A stretch of 64,000 nt of DNA from Pseudolabrys sp. (GCA_017849615.1 JAFIGS010000017.1:186001-250000), one strand, 5' to 3'. Counted from the stretch's first letter, positions 16,004 through 25,037 are shown. Numbers and translations: made by a program. The notes: generated by a model not told the origin, from the letters alone.

Positions 16004-17461
16004 TTGCAGACCGAGCCCGTCTTCGCGGCCCAAGGCATGATGTATGGCGGCGCCTGGCGTGAAGCACAGACCGGCGAACAATTCGCCTCGCTCGATCCGG
16101 CGACCGGCGGCACGGTCGGCCAGGCGCCGATGGGCCGCGCCGCCGATGCGACAGCGGCAATCGCCGCCGCCGCTGCCGCCTATCCGCAATGGAAGGCCCG
16201 CACCGCCGCGGATCGCGCGCTGCTGCTGCACCGTTTCGCCGACCAGATCGAGACGCGCAAGGACCGCCTCGCCCGCCTGATCACGCAGGAACAAGGCAAG
16301 CCGCTCCGCGAAGCCGCGGTCGAAGTCAAACTCACCATCGATTCCTTCCGCTGGTACGCCGAGGAAGCGCGCCGCGCCTATGGCGCCTGGATCCCCGATC
16401 CGGTGCCGAACCGCCGCCTCATCACCATGCGCGAGCCGGTCGGCGTTGTCGGCGCCATCATTCCCTGGAACGTTCCCGCCGCGATGATCGCGCGCAAGGC
16501 CGCGCCAGCGCTCGCCGTCGGCTGCACCATGGTGCTCAAGCCTTCCGAGGAAACGCCCCTCACCGCGCTCTTGATCGCCGAGGCCGCGCTCGATGCCGAT
16601 CTGCCGCCCGGCGTGTTCAACGTCGTCACCGGCGATCCGGTCGCCATCGGTCAGGCGCTGCTCGAGGACGAGCGCGTGCGCAAGATCTCCTTCACCGGCT
16701 CGACCGCCGTCGGCCGGCTGTTGCTGCGCGGCGCCGCCGAACATATCAAGCGCGTCTCGATGGAGCTCGGCGGCAATGCGCCGGTGATCCTGTTCGAGGA
16801 TTGCGACGTCGGTAAAGCCGTCAATGCGCTGGCCGCGCTGAAATTCCTCAATGCCGGCCAGGCCTGCATTTCGGCGAACCGCATCTTCGTGCATTCCTCG
16901 ATCCACGACCGCGTCGCCGCCGAACTCGCCGAGCGCGCCGGCAAACTGTCGGTCGGCAATGGCCTTGCGGATGGCGTGCAGATGGGCCCGCTGATCGAAA
17001 AGGCCGCGGTGGACAAGGTCGCCGGCATGGTCGATGACGCCGTGGCGCGCGGCGCCCGTTCGCTTTCCGGCGGCAGCCGCCTCACCAATGGCGATCTGCG
17101 CAACGGCCATTTCTTCGCGCCGACGGTGCTGACCGGCATGACCGCCGATATGCGCGCCGCCAATGAGGAAGTCTTCGGCCCCGTCGCCTCGCTGTTCCGA
17201 TTCGACGATCCCGACGACGCCATCCGGCGCGCCAACGATGTGCCTTACGGCTTGGCCGCCTATGTCTTCACCGAGAACATGAGCCGCGCCATCCGCGCCG
17301 GCGAACAACTCGAGACCGGCATGGTCGGCATCAACGAAATCCGCATTGGCGCCGCCGAAGCGCCCTTCGGCGGCGTCAAGCAGAGCGGCATCGGCCGCGA
17401 AGGCGGCCGCGAGGGCATGGACGAATATCTCGAGACCAAACTGCTGGCGCTCGGCATCTAG
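16004..17461 (+). CDS. NAD(P)-dependent aldehyde dehydrogenase (succinate-semialdehyde dehydrogenase-like)
   Basis: 485 residues of the ALDH superfamily. Seen are the cofactor segment IIPWNVPAAMIARKAAPALA, KPSEETPL, the catalytic Glu block MELGGNAPVI and the active-site Cys in NAGQACISANRIF; the C-terminal FGGVKQSGIGREGG resembles GabD. The start is TTG at 16004, with AAGGA 8 bp before it. A second open frame of 590 codons on the opposite strand is a compositional shadow. The gene is 31 bp upstream of the nitronate monooxygenase-like gene, and the ABC importer follows, so all five genes may form one operon. Confidence 0.9.
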   Translation: MQTEPVFAAQGMMYGGAWREAQTGEQFASLDPATGGTVGQAPMGRAADATAAIAAAAAAYPQWKARTAADRALLLHRFADQIETRKDRLARLITQEQGKPLREAAVEVKLTIDSFRWYAEEARRAYGAWIPDPVPNRRLITMREPVGVVGAIIPWNVPAAMIARKAAPALAVGCTMVLKPSEETPLTALLIAEAALDADLPPGVFNVVTGDPVAIGQALLEDERVRKISFTGSTAVGRLLLRGAAEHIKRVSMELGGNAPVILFEDCDVGKAVNALAALKFLNAGQACISANRIFVHSSIHDRVAAELAERAGKLSVGNGLADGVQMGPLIEKAAVDKVAGMVDDAVARGARSLSGGSRLTNGDLRNGHFFAPTVLTGMTADMRAANEEVFGPVASLFRFDDPDDAIRRANDVPYGLAAYVFTENMSRAIRAGEQLETGMVGINEIRIGAAEAPFGGVKQSGIGREGGREGMDEYLETKLLALGI

Positions 17462-17492
17462 AAGCCGACCCGGCAACAGGAGTGAAGCTGGA

Positions 17493-18488
17493 ATGAGCAG
17501 GTTGCCGTCGTCCTGGTTGGATGGAATGCGCTTGCCGCTGATCGCGGCGCCGATGTTTCTCGTCAGCAATGTCGATCTGGTCGCCGCCGCCTGCATCAAC
17601 GGCGTCATCGGCGCCTTTCCGACGGTGAACGCCCGCACGCCGGAAATCCTCGATCAGTGGCTCGCCGATCTCACGGCGCGACTCGATACGGCGCGCGCCA
17701 AGGGCATCAAGCCCGCCCCCTTCGCCGTCGGCTTGACGACGCACAGCTCCAACCCGCGCATGGTGCCGGATCTCGCGCTCTGCGTGAAATACAAGGTGCC
17801 GCTCATCATCACGGCCATGGGCAGCCCCAAGCCGGCGGTCGGCCCGGTGCACGAATACGGCGGCCTTGTTTTCGCCGATGTCAGCACGCCGGATTATGCG
17901 CGCAAGGCGGCAGCGGGCGGCGTCGATGGCCTCGTTCTGGTCGGCTCCGGCGCCGGCGGCCACACCGGCCACATCGCCTTGCCGGCTTTCGTGGCGGCGG
18001 TGCGCGAATTCTGGGATGGCATCATCGTCGCCGCCGGCAGCATGATGACCGGTGAAACGTTGCGCGCGGCGCAGGTCATGGGCGCGGATCTTGCTTATAT
18101 GGGCACCCGTTTCATCGCCACCGAGGAAAGCTTCGCCGATCCGCGCTACAAGCAGATGGTGGTCGATTGCACCGTCAAGGACATCGTACCGACCGACGTC
18201 ATCACCGGCGCGGTCGCCAGCAAGCTGCGGCCGAGTCTCGTCAACGCCGGCCTCGATCCCGACAACCTGCCGGCCAAGAAGAGCTTCGACCTGCATTACG
18301 CCGAGAAACAGCCCAAGGCGTGGAAGGATATCTGGTCCGCCGGCCAGGGCGTCGGCATGGCCAAGAGCATCGAGAAGACCGCTGACGTCATCGACCGCCT
18401 CGCGCGTGAGTACGCCGCGGCGATCCGCGCCAGCCACGACGACGTCTGGACCCGCCGCGCGCTTGCGGCGGTCAAGGAAACAGCCTGA
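17493..18488 (+). CDS. Nitronate monooxygenase / 2-nitropropane dioxygenase-like flavoprotein
   Basis: 331 residues from the ATG at 17493 with AGGAG at about 17478. The FMN TIM-barrel family is recognised by the N-terminal LPLIAAPMFLVSN, the block LVGSGAGGHTGHIALPAF with the catalytic-type His, and VAAGSMMTGETLRAAQVMGADLAYMGTRF. Family members oxidise alkyl nitronates or act as enoyl-type reductases; the name nitronate monooxygenase is often over-applied. It lies 27 bp before the ABC importer. Confidence 0.8.
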   Translation: MSRLPSSWLDGMRLPLIAAPMFLVSNVDLVAAACINGVIGAFPTVNARTPEILDQWLADLTARLDTARAKGIKPAPFAVGLTTHSSNPRMVPDLALCVKYKVPLIITAMGSPKPAVGPVHEYGGLVFADVSTPDYARKAAAGGVDGLVLVGSGAGGHTGHIALPAFVAAVREFWDGIIVAAGSMMTGETLRAAQVMGADLAYMGTRFIATEESFADPRYKQMVVDCTVKDIVPTDVITGAVASKLRPSLVNAGLDPDNLPAKKSFDLHYAEKQPKAWKDIWSAGQGVGMAKSIEKTADVIDRLAREYAAAIRASHDDVWTRRALAAVKETA

Positions 18489-18515
18489 ACCCTTCACGCA
18501 TGAGAGGAGTATGCA

Positions 18516-19544
18516 ATGACTATCTCCAGCCTTGATGTCTCCCGCCGTACCCTGCTTGGCGGCATCGCTGCCGGCACGGTTACGATGATCAGCGGCGGCA
18601 TGCCGGTGTTCGCCCAGTCGCCGACCAAGCTGCTGTTCATGGAGCCGTTCGATCTCGCTCTCGAATATCTGCACGAGATGAACGCCGTCGTCGGCGGCCA
18701 CTTCCAGAAGGAAGGCCTCGACGTCACCGTGAACAATGCGCGCGGCACCTCGATCGCCATTCAGCAGGTGGTCGCCGGACAGGCCGGCATGACGCGCGTG
18801 GGCATGCTCGACCTCTTCAAGGCCGCCAGCGCGCAGGAGACGCCGCTCGTCTCCGTCGCCACCAGCCTGCAGCAGCCCATCTTCAGCCTCATCAGCCTCA
18901 AGTCGGCGCCGATCAAGAAAGCGGCCGACATGAAGGGCAAGACCATCGGCGTCGCCTCGATCGGCGGCGGCCAGGAGAACATGCTCAACCTGCTGCTCGC
19001 CGAAGGCAAGGTTCCGGTCGCCGACGTGCCGCGTCAGGCCATCGGCTCCAGCGCCGGCAATGTCGAACTGCTCAAGCAGGGCCGCGTCGCCGGCTTCTTC
19101 GCCACGGTCGAGAACACCATCCTGCTCAAGCGCGCGGGCGAGCCGATCGACGTCTGGAGCGCCACCGACAACTCCTCGATGCCCGGCGGCGTCATCCTGA
19201 TGACCAAAGCCTTCACCGAGAAGAACCCTGAAACGGCGGCGAAATTCGTCAAGGCCATGCGCAACTCAGCGCTGGAATGCCTCAGCGCCGACCCCGCCAT
19301 GATCCTCGATCGCATCACCAAGAAGTTCGAGATTTCGGCCAACGCCGATCGCGACTTCCGTATCGAGGCCATCAATGCCTACAATGCCTCGACCGTCAGC
19401 GCCGGCAAGGAAAACGTCATGCGCAACGTGCCGGCGGTGTGGGACAACGGCGCCAAACTGGTGGCCGAGGCGAATATCGCCAAGGTCGCCGACGTCAAGG
19501 CGCTCTATACCAACAAGTTCGTCGATGAGGCCGCGAAGTCATGA
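18516..19544 (+). CDS. ABC importer substrate-binding protein, NMT1/TauA family
   Basis: 342 residues with a Tat-type leader (SRRTLLGGIAAG then a hydrophobic stretch, cleavage near VFAQS), so it should be exported folded to the periplasm. The mature part fits the NitT/TauT binding-protein family (LLFMEPFDLALEYLHEMNAVVGGHF, later NVELLKQGRVAGFFATVENT). Its stop overlaps the start of the ATPase gene. Ligands of this family include sulfonates, nitrate, thiamine precursors and aromatic acids; given the context an aromatic or nitro/amine compound is plausible. Confidence 0.87.
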   Translation: MTISSLDVSRRTLLGGIAAGTVTMISGGMPVFAQSPTKLLFMEPFDLALEYLHEMNAVVGGHFQKEGLDVTVNNARGTSIAIQQVVAGQAGMTRVGMLDLFKAASAQETPLVSVATSLQQPIFSLISLKSAPIKKAADMKGKTIGVASIGGGQENMLNLLLAEGKVPVADVPRQAIGSSAGNVELLKQGRVAGFFATVENTILLKRAGEPIDVWSATDNSSMPGGVILMTKAFTEKNPETAAKFVKAMRNSALECLSADPAMILDRITKKFEISANADRDFRIEAINAYNASTVSAGKENVMRNVPAVWDNGAKLVAEANIAKVADVKALYTNKFVDEAAKS

Positions 19545-20353
19545 GTTTGCAGACTGCGCCGGCAGGCGTTCAGGGCGGTGGCATTGCCATCGCCCTGAAG
19601 GAAGCCGGCAAGGACTTTGAAACGGCGGAGGGCCTGGTCAGGGCCCTCACGCCGACCAATTTCAACGTGCGGGAGGGCGAGTTCACCGTCCTGCTCGGCC
19701 CGTCCGGCTGCGGCAAGACCACCATGCTGCGCATGATCGCCGGCCTGGAGGCGCCGACCAGCGGCACCATCGAGGTCGATGGGCGAAACCTCTGGATCGC
19801 CGACAAGCGCGACAATGTCGCGCTCGCCGACATGGGCATGGTGTTCCAGGAAGCCAACCTGTTCCCCTGGCTGTCGATCGAGGACAACATCGCGTTGCCG
19901 CTCAAGCTGCGCGGCGTCAGCAAGTCGGAGCGCCGCCAGCGTGCGCGGGAGCTCTGCAAACTCGTCGGCATCACCGGTTTCGAGAAGCGTTATCCGCGCG
20001 AGTTGTCGGGCGGCATGCGCCAGCGCGCCTCGATCGCGCGGGCGCTGAGCTACGATCCGAAGATCCTGCTGATGGACGAGCCCTTCGGCGCACTCGACGC
20101 GATCACGCGCGACGCCATGAACATCGAGCTGCAGCGCATCTGGATGGAAACCAGCAAGACCATCGTGCTGGTGACGCATTCTATCTCGGAAGCGGTGTTC
20201 CTCGCCGACCGGATCGCCCTGCTCTCGCCGCGGCCCGGCCGCATTCAGGAAATCGTCGAAGTGCCCTTCGCGCGGCCGCGCGCGGTCTCCGTCAATGAAG
20301 ACCCGCAATTTCAACATATCGCAAATCACTTGCGCGATCGCCTCGAGCATTGA
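19541..20353 (+). CDS. ABC importer ATPase, NitT/TauT type
   Basis: 270 residues. Walker A is GPSGCGKTT, the Q-loop region MGMVFQEANLFPW, the signature LSGGMRQR, and Walker B ILLMDEPFGALDAITRD. About 30 residues precede the ABC domain proper, a slightly long N-terminus. It overlaps the binding-protein gene by 4 bp and ends 3 bp before the permease gene. Confidence 0.93.
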   Translation: MSLQTAPAGVQGGGIAIALKEAGKDFETAEGLVRALTPTNFNVREGEFTVLLGPSGCGKTTMLRMIAGLEAPTSGTIEVDGRNLWIADKRDNVALADMGMVFQEANLFPWLSIEDNIALPLKLRGVSKSERRQRARELCKLVGITGFEKRYPRELSGGMRQRASIARALSYDPKILLMDEPFGALDAITRDAMNIELQRIWMETSKTIVLVTHSISEAVFLADRIALLSPRPGRIQEIVEVPFARPRAVSVNEDPQFQHIANHLRDRLEH

Positions 20354-20356
20354 TCA

Positions 20357-21187
20357 ATGAGTCTGGACACACCCATCGTCAGCACCGTCGCGCCGCAGCA
20401 GCCGGCCAAGAAGCGAAAGAAGGAGATCCCGACCTGGATCGGCAGCGTCACGCTGCTCGTTCTGTTCCTCGGCGGGTGGGAATTCTACGTTCGCGAATTC
20501 AACGTCAGCAAGCTGATCTTGCCGGCGCCGTCGCTGGTCATCGAGGCCTGGTATGCCAGCCTCTGGCTGCCATCGACGTGGTACCACACCTGGATCACGG
20601 CGCTGGAAACCATGCTCGGCTTCTTCTTCGCCATGGTGTTCGGCGTGGCGCTCGGCGCCATGCTCGGCAAGAGCCCGCGCCTCGAGAAGATGCTGAACCC
20701 CTTCATCGTCGCCACGCAGGTGGTGCCGAAAGTGGCGCTGGTGCCGCTGTTCGTCGTCTGGTTCGGCTTCGGCATTACCTCGAAGGTGGTCATCGCCGCG
20801 GTGCTTGCCTTCTTCCCGATCATGCTGAACACCGCCCTCGGCGTGAAGTCGGTCGAACGCGGCTATCGTGAAGTGCTGGCCAGCCTCAACGCCTCGCGCC
20901 TGCAGAAGATCACCCAGCTCGAATTCCCCAGCGCCCTGCCCTATATCCTCACCGGCATGGAAATGGGCGTCGTGCTATCGATCATCGGCGCGGTGGTCGG
21001 CGAGTATCTTGGCGGCAGCGAGGGCCTCGGCAATCTCGCGGTCAAGGAAATGAACTCCTACAACACCACCGCGCTGTTCGCCGTCATCATGCACCTGTCG
21101 GCGCTGGGCTTCGTGTTCTACGCCATCGTCGTCGGCCTGCGCCGCTTCCTGATCCCGTGGCACGAAAGCGCCCAGGTGAAGAAGTGA
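20357..21187 (+). CDS. ABC importer permease, NitT/TauT type
   Basis: 276 residues with about six hydrophobic segments and the BPD_transp_1 coupling region LASLNASRLQKITQLEFPSA. The N-terminal 30 residues are polar and lysine-rich (KKRKKE), then the first membrane segment begins. It is the last gene of the importer, followed 18 bp later by a strong terminator. Confidence 0.92.
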   Translation: MSLDTPIVSTVAPQQPAKKRKKEIPTWIGSVTLLVLFLGGWEFYVREFNVSKLILPAPSLVIEAWYASLWLPSTWYHTWITALETMLGFFFAMVFGVALGAMLGKSPRLEKMLNPFIVATQVVPKVALVPLFVVWFGFGITSKVVIAAVLAFFPIMLNTALGVKSVERGYREVLASLNASRLQKITQLEFPSALPYILTGMEMGVVLSIIGAVVGEYLGGSEGLGNLAVKEMNSYNTTALFAVIMHLSALGFVFYAIVVGLRRFLIPWHESAQVKK

Positions 21188-21205
21188 GCCGCTAACGCGC
21201 AATTG

Positions 21206-21238
21206 AAAAAGCCCCGGTGCGAACCGGGGCTTTTTTTT
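21206..21238 (+). terminator. Rho-independent terminator after the TauABC-type importer
   Basis: A GCCCCGG / CCGGGGC stem with loop TGCGAA is flanked by five A's and eight T's, giving a 12-bp extended stem and a T-run. It can act in both directions and ends the rightward operon. Confidence 0.93.
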
Positions 21239-21243
21239 CTGTC

Positions 21244-21361
21244 GTCGTCCCCGCGGAGGCGGGGACCCATACGCCGCAGCTGAGCGGCGAAGGCCGGACG
21301 CCGACCGCCTCGTTAAACCGTCTGCTCAGGGGTTATGGATCCCCGCCTTCGCGGGGACGAC
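21244..21361. repeat. Intergenic repeat unit with 28-bp inverted ends
   Basis: Bases 21244-21271 and 21334-21361 are inverted copies of one another, 26 of 28 positions agreeing, with 62 bp between them. Each end also forms its own short hairpin (CCCCGC...GCGGGG). No coding sequence lies inside. The shape fits the small dispersed palindromic elements common between convergent genes in Bradyrhizobium-like genomes. Only one copy is seen in this window. Confidence 0.7.
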
Positions 21362-21386
21362 AGCAGCAGACTTCATCCCGCTTCAG

Positions 21387-21866
21387 CTACCCGCGCCGCC
21401 ACATCGAGCGGGCAATGCCTTCCTGCACCGTGGCGCCGTCCTGGTTCACGACGCGGATGCGGCGATCGACCGTGTAGCGCTTTTCGTCCGCCGTCAGCTT
21501 GATGTCGGCGATCTCGATCTCGAGATGCAGCGTGTCGCCGATATAGATCGGCCCCTTGTAGCGCCAGTCGACGATGCCCAAGGCCGCGACCAGCGGGTCT
21601 GCGGACTTGAGCACTTCGCTTTCCAGATGGCCGCCGACGGCGAGCGCGATGCCGAACGAGCCCTGCACCAGCCGGCCCTTGACCCCGGCGCCGCGGGCGA
21701 AGACGTCGTCGCTATGGATCGGATGGAAGGCGCCGGTCAGCATCATGAACAGCGAATGATCCGACTCGGTCACCGTGCGGCCAGCGGTACGGGCGCGCTG
21801 GCCGACCGCCAGCGTAGCGTAGGTGAAGTTGAGCGGCAGCGTCGCTGCTTCGGCTGGCGTGCTCAT
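21387..21866 (-). CDS. MaoC-like hotdog-fold protein with altered catalytic motif
   Basis: 159 residues of the MaoC dehydratase family (TVTESDHSLFMMLTGAFHPI then HSDD). The hydratase-2 signature GDxNPxH, whose Asp and His are catalytic, reads GAFHPIH here: the Asp is Ala and the Asn is His. The hotdog fold is intact (VDWRYKGPIYIGDTLHLEIEI). It may therefore be a CoA-binding or thioesterase-like protein rather than a hydratase. It starts 4 bp after the acyl-CoA synthetase gene stops, forming a two-gene leftward unit. Confidence 0.8.
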   Translation of the reverse strand: MSTPAEAATLPLNFTYATLAVGQRARTAGRTVTESDHSLFMMLTGAFHPIHSDDVFARGAGVKGRLVQGSFGIALAVGGHLESEVLKSADPLVAALGIVDWRYKGPIYIGDTLHLEIEIADIKLTADEKRYTVDRRIRVVNQDGATVQEGIARSMWRRG

Positions 21867-21870
21867 CGGC

Positions 21871-24045
21871 TCACTCCTTCCCGCGCAACACGATCACCGC
21901 GTCGAGCGCGACCGGCTTCTTGCCGGGGCGGCTGACGATCGGGTTGATATCGATCGATTCCAGCGCGTCGCCGAGATCCTGGGCAAGTCGCGCGGTCGCC
22001 GACAGGGCGTCGCCCAGCGCATCGATGTCGTGCGCCGCCGCGCCGCGATAGCCCTTCAACAGCTTCGCGGTGCGCAGCCCTTCGATCTTCGCACCTGCCT
22101 CAGTGGGGCTGAGCGGCACCGGCGCGAAGGCGACGTCCTTCATCAGCTCCAGCAGAATGCCGCCGGCGCCGGCCATAACCACCGGCCCGACTTCAGGATC
22201 GCGCTGCGCGCCGAACACGAGTTCGGTGCCGCCGGACACCTGCTCGCAGACCAGGAAACCGTCCAGCGGTTCGTTGAAGCCATAGCGCTTGACGTTCGCC
22301 TTGATGGTCTCGACGCCCGCGCGCACGGCCGCGGCATCGGCAAGGCCGATCAGCACGCCGCCGGCGTCCGACTTGTGCGTGAGCTTGTCGGACAGCGCCT
22401 TGAGTACCACCGGATAGCCGATCTTGTCGGCCGCGGCGGCGGCGCTGTCGGCGTCCTTGACCACGGTTTCGCGCGGCACGCCGATGCCATAGGTGCCGAT
22501 CACCGCCTTGGCATCGTTCTCGTTCAGCGTCAGCGTTCCGCCCTTGGCGAGCCGCGCCTTGAGGTCGGCGACGATGGCCGGCGGCTTGGTTGACGACTTG
22601 CCGGAAGACGCGGCCGCGACCGGCTTGGCCGCCCTGGCGCGCTCCGACCATTTGGCAAGGGCGGCGAAGGCCGCCACCGATTTGCGCGTCTCCTGCACAA
22701 AGGCGACCTTCGGCAGCGCGGCGCGCACCTCGCGGCTGTAGTCGGTGAACATGCGCGAGAACATCGAAATGAAAGCGAGCTTCTTGCCACGCCGGGCGAC
22801 GAGATCGTGAATGCGCTGGAAGCGCTCTTCCCAGTGCGCCGCCATGCCGGTTTCGCGCGGCAGTTCGGCCTGCAGGATCAGCACGTCCAGGTTCGGGTCG
22901 TCGCACAAGATATCGACGCACTCGACATATTTGTCGACGCTGGTCAGCACCGTGAAGCCGCCATCGGCCGGGTTGCCGGCGGACGAGCCGGTCGAGAGCA
23001 GCGCCGCGAGGCGGCCTTCGACGTCCGGGGCGAGCTTGGGGAATGTGAGACCGCTGCCGGCGGCGCCGTCGACGAGAATGCCGCGATAGGCGCCGGACAG
23101 GCTGAGCGCGCCGACGCGGGGCCCGATCGGCACGCCGAGATGCACCGCAATTTCGATCGCCTCGATGGCGTCGTCGAGCGAGTCGATGCGGACGACGCCG
23201 TAATCCTCCATCACCGCGTCGAATGCCTCGGCGCTGCCGGCGAGCGCGCCGGTGTGGGTCGAGGCGGCCTCGCGGCCCTCCTCGCTGCTGCCGATCTTGA
23301 ACAGGATCACCGGCTTGCCGGCGTCGCGCGCGCGGGCGCAGGCCGCCTTGAAGGCGCCGACGTCCTTCACCGACTCCAGGTAACAAAAGATAACCTGAAT
23401 GCGGGGCTCATCGGCCATGTAGGCGATGTAGTCGGCGCAGCTCATGTCGATCTCGTTGCCGCTTGAGATCAGCGCGCCGGGCTGGATGCCGCGGTCCTGG
23501 AGGATGTGGTTGGCGTAGAGCAGCACGCCGCCGCTCTGGCCGATCAAGGCCACCGGGCCGGGGCCAACCACCAGCTTGCGGTGGTCGACCAGGGTGCACA
23601 GGCCGTTGAATCCGATGATGTTTCCGGTGCAGTTCGGGCCCTGCACGGCGATGCCGGTGTCGGCGATCACCTGTCGCAGCCGCACGGCGAGCGCCTTGCC
23701 CTCCGGCCCGCCATCCTCGCCATAGCCGGCGGCGAACACCGTGGCGCTGCGGGCGCCGGCCTTGGCCGCCTCGGCCAGCGCGTCCGGTATCGCCGGCGCC
23801 GGCGTGAGCATGACCACATGGTCGGGCTTTTCCGGTAACGCATCGAAGGTCCGGTAGCAGGGCTTATCGCCTATGGAATCCCGGTTCGGATTGACGGCGT
23901 AAATCGGCGACTTGAATCCCTGCTCATGCACCGTCTTCCACACCGTCGCCGGCCAGCTGCCGGGACGATCGCTTGCGCCGACGACCACAATATTCCGCGG
24001 CGAGACCAGCGCCCCGACCCGCTCAATCGACCGAATAAGATCCAT
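21871..24045 (-). CDS. ADP-forming acyl-CoA synthetase (CoA-binding domain fused to ATP-grasp)
   Basis: 724 residues from the ATG at 24045, which has GGAAG just upstream; the frame continues to 24285 without family-like sequence. The N-terminal Rossmann CoA-binding domain begins NIVVVGASDRPGSW, the succinyl-CoA ligase-like part has GQSGGV and the phosphohistidine loop STHTGALAGS, and an ATP-grasp domain occupies about 500-720 (VVLKALSDKLTHKSDAGGV, DINPIVSRPG). Family members make acyl-CoA from a carboxylic acid, ATP and CoA with ADP release. With the MaoC-like protein it can activate the acids produced by the nearby oxidative genes. Confidence 0.9.
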   Translation of the reverse strand: MDLIRSIERVGALVSPRNIVVVGASDRPGSWPATVWKTVHEQGFKSPIYAVNPNRDSIGDKPCYRTFDALPEKPDHVVMLTPAPAIPDALAEAAKAGARSATVFAAGYGEDGGPEGKALAVRLRQVIADTGIAVQGPNCTGNIIGFNGLCTLVDHRKLVVGPGPVALIGQSGGVLLYANHILQDRGIQPGALISSGNEIDMSCADYIAYMADEPRIQVIFCYLESVKDVGAFKAACARARDAGKPVILFKIGSSEEGREAASTHTGALAGSAEAFDAVMEDYGVVRIDSLDDAIEAIEIAVHLGVPIGPRVGALSLSGAYRGILVDGAAGSGLTFPKLAPDVEGRLAALLSTGSSAGNPADGGFTVLTSVDKYVECVDILCDDPNLDVLILQAELPRETGMAAHWEERFQRIHDLVARRGKKLAFISMFSRMFTDYSREVRAALPKVAFVQETRKSVAAFAALAKWSERARAAKPVAAASSGKSSTKPPAIVADLKARLAKGGTLTLNENDAKAVIGTYGIGVPRETVVKDADSAAAAADKIGYPVVLKALSDKLTHKSDAGGVLIGLADAAAVRAGVETIKANVKRYGFNEPLDGFLVCEQVSGGTELVFGAQRDPEVGPVVMAGAGGILLELMKDVAFAPVPLSPTEAGAKIEGLRTAKLLKGYRGAAAHDIDALGDALSATARLAQDLGDALESIDINPIVSRPGKKPVALDAVIVLRGKE

Positions 24046-24205
24046 GTCTTCCTTCTCGGATGGGTATGCAACCCGAGAAGCATAAGCACGGCGGTATGAA
24101 ATGCTGTTATAGGTTCTGCGCTGCTCTATAACGGATGGATATACGAAAGCGCGCGGGCTCGCCCCTGGCCCATCGCAAGGCCGCGAATTCTGGCCGAAAC
24201 AGCGA

Positions 24206-24856
24206 TCAGGTTCCGACGAGCACCCACAGCACAACAGCGTCCTTGGGCCCTTTAGAGGTCCAGGTATGCTCGGTCGTGGCGTCATAATAAACGCTGTCGC
24301 CCTTGCTCAGTTCGAGCGGCTCGTAAAGTCGGCTGTGCACGACAAGAGTGCCTTCAAGCACAGTCACGAAGATTTCCGCATCCGACTTCGCCCAAGCGGC
24401 ATATTCGTCGGTCGAACGCGCTGTCACAGTCGTCAGGATCGGCGTCGCCCGCTTGTTCTTGAGGTCGGCGCATAGCAGGACGTTGTTGCAGGTGCCCGTG
24501 TTGTGCGCGCTGCCGGCACCCGCGCGCGTAATGCTGCGCCGGCCACCGAAGCCAGTCGGCTCGTCGTTCTGATCGTCGAGCAGCGTCACAAGCTCGACCT
24601 CGAGGCCTTCGGCAATGCGCTGCATGGTCGAAATTGTCGGCGACAGTTCATTGCGCTCGATCTTGGAGAAAGCCGAGGCGGACACGCCCGTCAGCATGCT
24701 GGCGTCCTGCAACGTCAAACGGCGCGCTTTGCGGATCTTGTGTAACCGATTGCCTATGTCCACCGCGCCTTTCGAATCGTCGGCGCCGCCGCCATCGCTG
24801 CGGCGGACTCCGGCCGACGGACTATCGTCTTGATCCACTGACGAAATTTCCGGCAT
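24206..24856 (-). CDS. XRE-family regulator with C-terminal cupin sensor
   Basis: 216 residues from the ATG at 24856, preceded by GGGAG; an upstream ATG at 24949 is possible but adds 31 residues without family character. The helix-turn-helix is IRKARRLTLQDASMLTGVSASAFSKIE-type at about 40-90, and the cupin (EIFVTVLEGTLVVHS, VYYDATTEHTW) occupies the C-terminal half. Such PuuR-like proteins repress catabolic genes and sense a small ligand through the cupin. Divergent to the DHDPS-family gene, with two inverted 12-bp sites between them. Confidence 0.88.
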   Translation of the reverse strand: MPEISSVDQDDSPSAGVRRSDGGGADDSKGAVDIGNRLHKIRKARRLTLQDASMLTGVSASAFSKIERNELSPTISTMQRIAEGLEVELVTLLDDQNDEPTGFGGRRSITRAGAGSAHNTGTCNNVLLCADLKNKRATPILTTVTARSTDEYAAWAKSDAEIFVTVLEGTLVVHSRLYEPLELSKGDSVYYDATTEHTWTSKGPKDAVVLWVLVGT

Positions 24857-24969
24857 TCCTGATCTCCCTGCCCACCCTGTCAGGCACAGGACGGCCTCGG
24901 CACGGTGAAGCTGTAGCATATGTAGCCAATGCGCTTCATTTATAATCATCGCAATAATTTTTCCGATAG

Positions 24970-25037
24970 TACATTTTTTGTATTTTGGTGTTGACAGTCA
25001 TAAAATAGTCGATGAGGCTATAATTACAAAAAATGTC
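24970..25037. promoter_or_regulatory. Divergent promoter region with two inverted 12-bp operator candidates
   Basis: ACATTTTTTGTA at 24971-24982 and its exact reverse complement at 25025-25036 bracket an AT-rich stretch in an otherwise GC-rich window. Each copy is itself close to TACA-N5-TGTA. Between them lie TTGACA (24991-24996), TAAAAT (25001-25006) and TATAAT (25019-25024). TTGTAT-17-TAAAAT is one possible promoter; TTGACA and TATAAT are 22 bp apart, too far for a standard pair. Probable binding sites for the adjacent XRE-cupin protein. Confidence 0.6.

Noticed and set aside
15866-17638. 590-codon open frame on the minus strand opposite the aldehyde dehydrogenase gene
   Set aside because: It lies antisense to a clear ALDH with all catalytic motifs. 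The predicted protein is low-complexity (Ala, Gly, Asp, Arg, His) and matches no family; high GC removes stops from the opposite strand.
24991-25024. TTGACA and TATAAT as one standard promoter
   Set aside because: The hexamers are 22 bp apart, beyond the usual 16-19; other pairs in the same stretch fit better.
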